Positions 1-11,286 of a stretch of 11,286 bases of DNA are shown here, one piece after another. The DNA is from Saccoglossus kowalevskii (Eukaryota > Hemichordata > Enteropneusta > Harrimaniidae). The translations under genes were made by a program, and so were the position numbers. The notes beneath the pieces were generated by a model that ran no database searches, was not told the DNA's origin, and saw only the letters and a list, made by a program, of their open reading frames with translations. Within the stretch, counting starts at the first letter, position 1; every line of letters starts with the position of its first letter. The stretch spans positions 101,429 through 112,714 of the forward strand of contig NW_003107102.1 of NCBI RefSeq assembly GCF_000003605.2, written 5' to 3'.

Positions 1-1320
1 CCACTGCAATACAGTTATAATAGATATGATTACTGTAATACAGTCATAATGAATATGAATACTGTAATACAGTGATAATGGATATGATTACTGTAATACA
101 GTAATAATGGGTATGATTACTGTAATTCAGTTATAGTTGATATGATTACGGCAATACAGTGATAATGGATATGATTACTGTAATACAGTTATAGTGGATA
201 TGATAACTGTAATACAGTTATAATGGATATGATTACCGTAATACAGTTATATTGGATATGATAACTGCAATACAGTTATAATAGAAATAATTACTGTAAT
301 ACAATTATAATAGATATGATTAATGTAATACATTCATAGTGGATATGATTACTGTAACACAGTTATAGTGGATATGTTTACTATAACACAGTTATAATGG
401 ATATGAATACTGTAATACAGTTATAATAGATATGATCACTGTAATACAGTTATAATGGGTATGATTACTGTAATACAGTTATAGTGGATATGATTACTGT
501 AATACAGTTATAGTGGATATGGATACTGTAATACAGTTATAGCTTATATGACCACTGCAATACAGTTATAGTGGATATGATTACTGTAATACAGTTATAG
601 TGAATATGAATACTGTAATACAGTAATAATGGGTATGATTACTGTAATGCAATTTTAGTGGATATGATTACGGCAATACAGTGATAATGGATATAATTAC
701 CGTAATACAGTTATATTGGATATGATAACTGTAATACAGTTATAATGGATATGAATACTGTAATACAATTATAATAGATATGATCACTGTAATACAGTTA
801 TAATGGGTATGATTACTGTAATACAGTTATAGTGGATATGATTACTGTAACACAGTTATAGTGGATATGGATACTGTAATACAGTTATAGTGGATATGAA
901 CACTGCAATACAGTTATAGTGGATATGATTAATGTAAGACAGTTATAGTGGATATGATTACTGTAACACAGTTATAGTGGATATGGATACTGTAATACAG
1001 TTATAGTGGATATGAACACTGCAATACAGTAATAATGGGTATGATTACTGTAATACAGTTATAGTGGATATGATTACTGTAACACAGTTATAGTGGATAT
1101 GGATACTGTAATACAGTTATAGTGGATATGAACACTGCAATACAGTAATAATGGGTATGATTACTGTAATACAGTTATAGTGGATATGATTACTGTAACA
1201 CAGTTATAGTGGATATGGATACTGTAATACAGTTATAGTGGATATGGTTACTGTAATACAGTTACAGTGGATATGACCACTGCAATACAGTTATAGTGGA
1301 TATGGTTACTGTAACAATTA
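1..1320. repeat. 29-bp minisatellite array, about 45 copies
   Basis: A tandem array with a 29-bp period; for example TAATACAGTT begins at 181 and again at 210. A typical unit reads GATTACTGTAATACAG followed by TTATAGTGGATAT. Each unit carries the short dyad CTGT-AAT-ACAG. Units differ by a few substitutions (TAACACAG, GCAATACAG, AATGGGTAT variants). The array starts before the window and decays between about 1300 and 1400, just ahead of a C-type lectin exon, so it lies in an intron of that gene. The period is not a multiple of three and stops are frequent, so it is not coding. Confidence 0.97.
845..1240. repeat. 116-bp higher-order repeat inside the minisatellite
   Basis: The variant CTGTAACACAG occurs at 845, 961, 1077 and 1193, exactly 116 bp apart, which is four 29-bp units. 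Between these points the same order of variants recurs: TAACACAG unit, GGATACTG unit, GAACACTGCAATACAG unit, then a GATTACTG unit. The last two intervals are almost identical, while the first is more divergent. This indicates recent amplification of a four-unit block at the right side of the array. Confidence 0.85.
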
Positions 1321-1412
1321 TAATAGATCAGTGATACGTGCGTGTGGTTACCGTAAAACACTTGTCGTTGAAATGGTTACCGTAATACAATTTATATTTG
1401 ATTTCCACGCAG

Positions 1413-1507
1413 GAAAACTGCGTACATGCTGAAGATTGACGATAATGCTGAAAATGAATTCGTGTTCACGGAGATCGTGGGTTCATTGGAAGGTAATATT
1501 TGGCTAG
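1413..1507 (+). CDS. C-type lectin, penultimate coding exon
   Basis: The acceptor is TTTCCACGCAG ending at 1412 and the donor is CTAG|GTAAGTG at 1508. The 95-bp exon starts at the third base of a codon and ends with the first base of a Gly codon. It encodes KTAYMLKIDDNAENEFVFTE and then IVGSLEGNIWL. This fits the CTLD segment usually written GGxLxxIxxxxENxFl, helix 2, then WIGL. It is too short to appear as a plain open frame and was found through its splice signals and family pattern. Readthrough of its donor gives TGA at 1513-1515. Confidence 0.88.
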
Positions 1508-2504
1508 GTAAGTGATTGTCAAGATTTTGATTCAGTCGAGGGCAATATTTGGATAAATTGTGGGAACATTGGAGGGTAATAACTTTTCCAGGTGAGTGTT
1601 TAACGAGATTGAAGGTTCAGTAAAAGGCTGAATGCTTACAGAAAAAGTAAGTTTAATTGAGGGCTGATCCGGTTAGGTGAGTGTGTATCGAGATCGTAAG
1701 TTCAGTTGAATGCAGTATCTAACTCGACGAGTGTTTACCGTTATAATACATTCACTGAAGGCAGTATCTGGCTACTAAAGCTTTGACAAAGTAATATTAT
1801 TTCATATTTCTTTTCACTTAAGGGCACAATTAGCGATTTCCAGCAAGGTATTTAAATATACAGACCTTCTGCAACTAATATTGCCAATCACATTGTCTAC
1901 ATTACAACTCAAATTGATTCAAGGACCCAGGTTGACTCCATATACTTGAATTTCAGCAAAGCTTTCGATTCTGTCAACCACACCCTTCTTTCACAAATTA
2001 GTATGACGGTTTATGTGGTAAACTTAATCATGGTTTCACTCCTATCTATCAAATGATAGGACATCAGTTCTCGTGGAGAGCTATTTCATTTATATGAATG
2101 ATATGTCAGATTGTATTTTAAATCAAATATATTTCTTTACGTGACGATTCAAAAGTGGTAAACAAAGTGTCATGCGTCAATGACCCGAATCGCTGCGCCC
2201 TCTGGTGTCAACATTTGAAACTCAATTTGTATTTGACAACTGTTTTCACATTCAAAACATTACATCCCTGTAATGTGTCTATGTTATTCTAGGACTGGAG
2301 AACGATGATATGAATGGGTCATTCAAGTGGAATGATGGTTCAAGCCTGGAATACACCAATTGGATATCTTCAGGATTAAGTGGCATCGGTAGCTGTGTCT
2401 ACCTTCAGAAGCTAACGGGTGAGTGGAAGGACGCCGACTGCTCGCTAGGTTGGATGAAGACGGTCTGTGAAATGGAAACTCCTATAGTGTTCCACAGCTC
2501 ATAG
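1413..2504 (+). CDS. C-type lectin (CTLD protein), 3' part of gene; join(1413..1507,2293..2504)
   Basis: The last two coding exons of a C-type lectin-like gene. Joined, they give the CTLD from just after the first conserved cysteine region to the stop. The junction rebuilds a Gly codon (G + GA) in the conserved turn NIWLGLEND, equivalent to the WIGL motif. Next come a WNDG-type strand (KWNDGSS), YTNW, and three of the four disulphide cysteines (SCVYL, DADC, TVCE), then a short tail, TPIVFHSS, and TAG at 2502-2504. The signal peptide and first cysteine exons must lie left of the window, beyond the minisatellite. CTLDs usually bind sugars or proteins outside the cell. Here the EPN/QPD sugar motif is absent from the short loop between NW and C, and WND is WKD, so classical Ca2+-dependent sugar binding is doubtful. 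The family call is firm; the ligand is unknown. Confidence 0.9.
1471..1780 (+). repeat. Degenerate ~50-bp tandem repeat that includes the exon end and its 5' splice site
   Basis: Starting with GAGATCGTGGGTTCATTG inside the lectin exon (1471-1520), related units recur downstream at about 1521-1560, 1561-1604, 1605-1689 (probably two shortened units), 1690-1739 and 1740-1780. The first (1471-1520) and 1690-1739 units are both 50 bp and match at 33 of 50 positions without gaps by manual alignment. Shared landmarks are GAGATyGt..GTTCA, GGCAGTATcTGG and a donor-like AGGTGAGTGTTTAAC. Some copies keep a consensus donor: CAG|GTGAGT at 1589-1594 and TAG|GTGAGT at 1674-1679. Other copies have lost it. 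Confidence 0.7.
1862..2289 (+). mobile_element. Dead non-LTR retrotransposon (L2/CR1/Jockey-like) reverse transcriptase fragment
   Basis: From 1862 one frame reads through DSRTQVDSIYLNFSKAFDSV and NHTLL, the RT motif A block (normally YLDFSKAFDxVxH). Near 2086-2110, IYMNDMSDC matches the IYINDISD block that precedes FADD, and from 2143 another frame reads DDSKVVNKVSCVND and stays open to TAG at 2290-2292. The SGVPQGSxLGP block is missing, at least two frameshifts are needed, and the first catalytic Asp of motif A is Asn (AAT at 1949-1951), so the element is inactive. It lies in the lectin intron, same strand, and its readable part ends at the acceptor of the last exon. The clade is inferred from motif style only. 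Confidence 0.75.
2293..2504 (+). CDS. C-type lectin, terminal coding exon
   Basis: The acceptor is ATGTTATTCTAG ending at 2292. The first two bases (GA) complete the Gly codon begun in the exon ending at 1507. The frame then reads LENDDMNGSFKWNDGSSLEY, TNWISSGLSGIGSCVYLQKL, TGEWKDADCSLGWMKTVCEM and ETPIVFHSS, then stops. The ATG at 2310 is an internal Met, not a start. Three cysteines fit CTLD cysteines 2-4. The loop between NW and the first of these cysteines is only about ten residues and has no EPN or QPD, unlike mannose- or galactose-type CTLDs. Confidence 0.92.
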
Positions 2505-2703
2505 TGACATACACGTGTATTGGCTGTATTATCATGGGAAAACGTACGTGTGTGCGCGTTTGTTATTTCGTTATGTATTATGTATCTAAACTTACGAAAA
2601 TAATCTAAAGTATATAAATCCATTTTATTGAATAACTAAAAGTAACCCAATAAGAATACCAGCAGTATTTAAGTGGTCCGTATGACTAATATACCGCACA
2701 CAC

Positions 2704-2709
2704 AATATA
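2704..2709 (+). terminator. Possible variant poly(A) signal of the lectin gene
   Basis: AATATA, a known weak poly(A) hexamer variant, lies about 200 nt after the lectin stop and is followed at once by a GT-rich stretch that could act as the downstream element. The canonical hexamer is absent from this 3' flank. This is a suggestion only. Confidence 0.3.
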
Positions 2710-2922
2710 TGTTGTGGTGTATTTAGATGTATTTTCCTACACTCTCATGTGCCGTTTTTGTTCCATTGATTTCGTTGTAATTATAAGTTCTTCACAAATA
2801 TTGTAAATTCAATATATATTTCATGTACTGGTGTAATGTTTGGGAAAGTATTGGTAACTTTAGTATTTTAAAATGAATGCACGATTAATATGGTAAACAA
2901 TTAATATGTGTTGTAAATTCAC

Positions 2923-2928
2923 TTTATT
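2923..2928 (-). terminator. Poly(A) signal of the P450 gene
   Basis: The minus strand reads CTAATAAAGTG, a canonical AATAAA about 70 nt after the TGA stop at 2998-3000. An ATTAAA variant lies closer, at 2968-2973. The 3' UTR would be about 100 nt. Confidence 0.7.
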
Positions 2929-2997
2929 AGCCTGTGAAAAATATGTCAATTTTATCCATGTTGCATCTTTAATCACAGGACACGTAAATATTTCAAT

Positions 2998-7876
<4,879 letters not shown>

Positions 7877-7903
7877 GGTATTCTCTCGCTCAAACTAACC
7901 ACA

Positions 7904-7911
7904 TATTTATA
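7904..7911 (-). promoter_or_regulatory. TATA-like box upstream of the P450 start
   Basis: The minus strand reads GTTATAAATATG, a good TATA match, with its downstream edge 27 nt before the ATG. Start sites normally fall 25-30 nt beyond a TATA box, so transcription would begin within a few nt of the ATG. Either the 5' UTR is extremely short or the true promoter is elsewhere. Confidence 0.4.
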
Positions 7912-9170
7912 ACATACTGTGAATTTGACCCAGTTTATGTGATCGTTAATTACACAAATAATACGTGCGAATCGTGTATACCGCGCGTAACAAGTGGCAT
8001 GCACAGATAACCTATCATATCAGTTCTCGTAATGTCCTTTGATGTCAGTTCGGGCGGCCGTTCGTTCGTTTAACTCTACATACAGATAAAACGGATATTG
8101 TGTGACAGGTATGTAGTTTGGGGTTTCTAAGAATTCGTATCTTACGTACAAACGTAGATTCGTTTACTTTTTCGTGAGTGATCATAGTGGTCAGAGACTT
8201 GTTATAGGTCCTAATTACATTTATACTGAAGATCTGAATCTATGCTTAAACAAAGTAACAATTTCTACAGCACATGTATTCATATATTTCTTGTGTTCTG
8301 TGCAGTGTTTTCGTTTACCACAGCCCCCTAATTTCAGGAAATAATACCTAAATATAGATTTAGACTTTCAACTACGTGGGCCTATATGTAAACACTCACA
8401 GTAGCTCTCTGGGGGGGGGGGGGAATAAATTTACGGGAGAAAAATACACTTGTAAGATTTTTCAGGAAAAAAAAATGTGTACCAAAGCTGTCTTGAAAAG
8501 GTGATTTCCGTTAACTGCGAGATCTCGTGCACTGCATGGAAGATGCTGACTGAACGCCTGCTGCTACCCCTGGCGCTGAAGGTTGTAATGTTCCGCCCGC
8601 CCGGTAGGATAATGCTATTTTTATTTTTTGGGGTAGCTGAATGATTTGTTTTTGAACTTGAATTTCTTTTTTTTAGTTCAATGAAAAAAATGCTATGCTT
8701 TTAAGGGGAATATAACGTTGGGATACACTTACTCAAGCAAAATTGACTAATAAACGCGAAAAAACAAACAGTTCATTCCTGTCAAACGAACATTGCAAAG
8801 GATGCTGGGCGAGACCTGTATCGTGTAAGTAAATAGACTTATTCAATCCATACGAGTTATTGCGGCAAAAACTCGCGTAGGATATAAAACACGTGTGTGA
8901 GTTCCGAGGTGACAAATAGTTGTCGAAGCTTCCGTGGTCGAAAAGGTCGTAATTGTCGCCTGCCGTCAAAAAACTTCTCAGTTTGACCCGGCACGGTTCC
9001 GTATAACATATTGGTTAACTGCAACACGTGTCGAGTTATGACGTTTATGAGCACGACGTTTTCTCCTTGACTTTAACGAGAATAACTAAACATATGGATA
9101 TCTTCTTTTTGCTGGTAATTTCAAGTACTTCTCAAGACAGCAAGGTTTTTCTTCTGTCTATGTTAACAGC
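7912..9170. other. Intergenic region upstream of the P450 gene
   Basis: About 1.26 kb without a recognisable gene. It holds a run of 13 G at 8411-8423, a small GC-rich patch at 8520-8610, and two overlapping minus-strand open frames at 8733-9054 (65 and 78 codons) that match nothing recognised. P450 regulatory DNA could lie here, but no specific site is supported. Confidence 0.6.
8411..8423 (+). repeat. Poly-G tract, 13 nt
   Basis: An uninterrupted run of 13 G. A second run of ten G occurs at 3448-3457. Such runs are length-variable and prone to sequencing error. Confidence 0.9.
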
Positions 9171-9410
9171 ATGCGAGTGCCCGTAAAATACATTGTTTAC
9201 ATGAAATTCGAACACGCGCTGCGAGGCAAATGTGAATACAAAGTACATACCCTGAAAACGAGGGATAGTATTCTTTATGGACTAATTACAATTTTACCAC
9301 AGCGTGACTTTAGAATGACGCGTTTTGTTTTGATTGATGAAAGCCGGGTGCGCTGGGCCTGGCGCGATACAGAAAAATATTGCCTTGATGCGAGGGCGCA
9401 CTTCTCATAG
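9171..9410 (+). pseudogene. Possible Tc1/mariner-like transposase remnant (weak)
   Basis: A 79-codon open frame ending ...RFVLIDESRVRWAWRDTEKY then CLDARAHFS. The stretch VLIDESR...W.RD.EKY recalls the Tc1-like VLFTDESRF...VWRRxGERY block around the second catalytic Asp, with a small internal loss. The local GC content is higher than the flanks (9330-9430). The following GGGGVMVW block and terminal repeats were not seen. Likeness is limited to about 25 residues and may be chance. Confidence 0.22.
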
Positions 9411-10090
9411 CGTTACGAGGCCGGGCAACGAGGCGTATGATAAAATACGATATTAGTGTACTGCACGACTGAACAGACCCATGGTTTGGTATGTCCATCC
9501 CTCAATCGTGAGAGGTGAAAAGTATGTTTATTACGTAAAAGTGGAAGTAAACGTGAAAACTATAATGTTTATATTTATTTATGTCTGACTATTCCATACT
9601 CCCAAATACCAAGTGTAAATTCTCCTAATATTTACCAATAAAAAATATGTATATATTTATGCGTTAATATGGTACTGCCATGGCATCTATATAAACACAC
9701 TAACGTATACGATAAAGTATGTGGTGCTGAAACTATGAAGAGTGGCACCATTTGGTTCCCTATTACTTGTTTTCATAAAAAAAAATTGAACAGTAACTTG
9801 TCACGGTATCATCAGACACATATTACGAAGATGCAGTTGTCACTAGGACTGTGTTAATGCTATATAAAGCATTTTACCCTGAAACTGAAATTATGCTAGT
9901 TTCGAAATACGTCAATATCATTGTCAATTGCGGTCAGTGAAACCAGCTTTGGAAACTATGATTATAAAAAATGTAATAGAAAAACATAAGGTAAATGTGA
10001 AATTTAAATGTGTCGGATTCAGAAGTGGAAGTATTGGTGATTTTATTTAAAGAAGAGCTACAAGAACACTAATGCTGTTTAGGGTCTTGG
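9411..10090. other. Intergenic AT-rich region
   Basis: About 680 bp. No splice-linked coding pattern, RNA gene or clear repeat was seen. A 62-codon open frame at 9669-9857 has no family likeness. Confidence 0.6.
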
Positions 10091-10129
10091 TTATAGTAAA
10101 CTACGTATACGGGCCCCGGACGTTCACTA

Positions 10130-10205
10130 GAACCTCCACCGAGTGGAAGACGTAGAGTTAGACGACCAGGTGCCGAGCATTGGTTCGAATCACACACGCA
10201 GTACA
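10130..10205 (+). repeat. Possible tRNA-like SINE fragment
   Basis: GGTTCGAATCA at 10182-10192 matches the Pol III B box (GGTTCGANTCC) in ten of eleven positions. A GC-richer stretch precedes it (CACCGAGTGGAAGACG). A full tRNA fold was not found: the T-stem does not pair and no convincing A box is present. It is more likely a decayed SINE than a tRNA gene. Confidence 0.3.
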
Positions 10206-10495
10206 TGTTACCATGCCGTTTATTTATACTTTCTATGCCATCAGCTACTATGAGTTTACAATTTACTTGTACTTGTTAACCATTCTCCAACTATTAGTTT
10301 TACAACTTTTTCCATTGTCCTATTATTCTAAGTATGCCATTCATTTTTAGGTGTTGTATCTAGAACTCCATCGTTGGATGTGTGTTGTCACTAATGATCT
10401 GCGGAAATTGCACCTGATCTATGTTGCATTCTACCACAAATCAGTTTTACTTCTACTTATATTCAGTTTTGGTCATCGCTCGAACTGAAATCATT
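10206..10495. other. AT-rich spacer
   Basis: Roughly 290 bp between the two B-box-like sites. Nothing recognised. Confidence 0.5.
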
Positions 10496-10620
10496 GATTC
10501 GAACCTAGGGAGTTGCTGCCCAAAAAGGTTCAATTTTTAAATAGTGAGGGGAAAGTTGTTCTCCCTATTTGGGTCAATAGTTATGAAAAAAAGCAGCCTA
10601 TCGGCTGAGATAGCTCCGCT
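10496..10620 (-). repeat. Possible tRNA-derived repeat next to the satellite
   Basis: On the minus strand, GAGCTATCTCAGCCGATAGG (about 10597-10616) resembles a tRNA D-arm/A box (TRGCnnAGynGG), and GGTTCGAATC (10496-10505) matches a B box. They are about 105 nt apart, with a run of seven T between them, too far for a functional tRNA. A decayed SINE-like element is the best reading. The satellite array begins right beside it. Confidence 0.35.
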
Positions 10621-10633
10621 GTTAGCAATGCAC

Positions 10634-11286
10634 ATTTCAATTAAAGAACTGAAGACATCATTAGAAAATGAACAATATGTATAGTATCAAAGCAATCGAA
10701 CTTACAGTTTTTAACAAGAAGTCGAAAATATCACTTTCTATCAAAAATGACCAAAATATTCACCAAAATTAGAGAATTGAAGATATCATCACGAAATGAA
10801 CAAATCTGAGAGAGGTCCACATGTAGTATATATATGTGTAATATCAAAGCAATTGAGCTTTTGGTTTTTAACAAGAAGTCGAAAATATCACTTTTTACCA
10901 AAAATTACAAAAATATTCACCAAAATTAGAGAATTGAAGACATCATCACAAAATGAACAAATCTGAGAGAGGTCCACATGTAGTACCTATATATGTAATA
11001 TCAAAGCAATCGGACTTGTGGTTTTTAACAAGAAGTCGAAAATATCACTTTTTACCAAAAATTACAAAAATATTCACCAAAATTAGAGAATTGAAGATAT
11101 CATCACGAAATGAACAAATCTGAGAGAGGTCCACATGTAGTACCTATATATGTAATATCAAAGCAATTGCACTTGCATTTTTTAACAAGAAGTCGAAAAT
11201 ATCACTTTTTACCAAAAATGACAAAAATATTCACCAAAATTAGAGAATTAAAGATATCATTACAAAATGAACAAATCTGAGAGAGG
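10634..11286. repeat. 157-bp satellite array, about 4 copies, open at the right edge
   Basis: TTAACAAGAAGTCGAAAATA occurs at 10711, 10868, 11025 and 11182, exactly 157 bp apart. Other landmarks per unit are ATTCACCAAAATTAGAGAAT, AATCTGAGAGAGGTCCACAT and AATATCAAAGCAAT. The first, partial unit (10634-10710) is more divergent and lacks about 30 bp containing GAGAGAGGTCCACATG. The later units are highly similar, and the array runs off the window end. Confidence 0.97.

Larger units (their letters stand above)
2505..2997. other. Convergent intergenic region, lectin and P450 3' ends
   Basis: AT-rich DNA between the lectin stop and the P450 stop, about 490 bp. No further coding sequence was seen. 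For the lectin there is no AATAAA on the plus strand; the best candidate is AATATA at 2704-2709, directly followed by the GT-rich TGTTGTGGTGT, with another AATATA at 2811-2816. For the P450 a canonical AATAAA lies on the minus strand at 2923-2928. Confidence 0.6.

Noticed and set aside
1-1320. CRISPR-like array of 29-bp repeats
   Set aside because: Units are contiguous with no unique spacers, and the sequence is animal DNA. It is a minisatellite.
2310-2504. A free-standing 64-residue protein starting at the ATG at 2310
   Set aside because: The CTLD frame continues upstream to the acceptor at 2292, and the Gly codon joins in phase to the exon ending at 1507. The ATG is internal.
8733-9054. 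Two overlapping minus-strand open frames (65 and 78 codons)
   Set aside because: They share the same DNA in different frames, have no recognised motifs, and show no splice sites that link them to a gene.
10182-10192. A functional tRNA gene
   Set aside because: Only the B box matches. T-stem, acceptor stem and anticodon arm do not form.

Overview
The window is eukaryotic nuclear DNA from an animal. Coding sequence is split into short exons with GT-AG introns, AT-rich non-coding DNA dominates, and minisatellite and satellite arrays and decayed retroelement sequence are present. A CYP4F-like cytochrome P450, a single-domain C-type lectin and an L2/CR1-like LINE fragment together fit a bilaterian invertebrate, probably marine (mollusc-like or other lophotrochozoan; a basal deuterostome is not excluded). 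The species cannot be fixed from the sequence alone.

Layout, left to right. (1) 1-2504, plus strand: the 3' part of a C-type lectin gene. Its last two coding exons are 1413-1507 and 2293-2504. The intron before them is filled to the window edge by a 29-bp minisatellite of about 45 copies. The intron between them holds a degenerate 50-bp tandem repeat that appears to be copied from the end of the preceding exon and its 5' splice site, followed by a dead LINE reverse-transcriptase fragment that runs up to the next 3' splice site. (2) 2505-2997: a short convergent intergenic gap. (3) 2998-7876, minus strand: a complete, apparently intact nine-exon CYP4F-like P450 gene. It encodes 529 residues and all eight splice junctions keep frame. 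A TATA-like box lies at 7904-7911 and an AATAAA signal at 2923-2928. (4) 7912-10631: gene-poor DNA with possible transposon and tRNA-like SINE remnants. (5) 10634 to the end: a 157-bp satellite array that continues past the window.

The two genes are unrelated in function and converge tail to tail. The P450 should be a haem-thiolate monooxygenase of the endoplasmic reticulum (fatty-acid or eicosanoid omega-hydroxylase type). The lectin should be a small, probably secreted recognition protein whose canonical Ca2+/sugar motifs look lost. No new multi-gene system was seen. The most unusual feature is the intron architecture of the lectin gene: repeat arrays directly touch or include splice sites.
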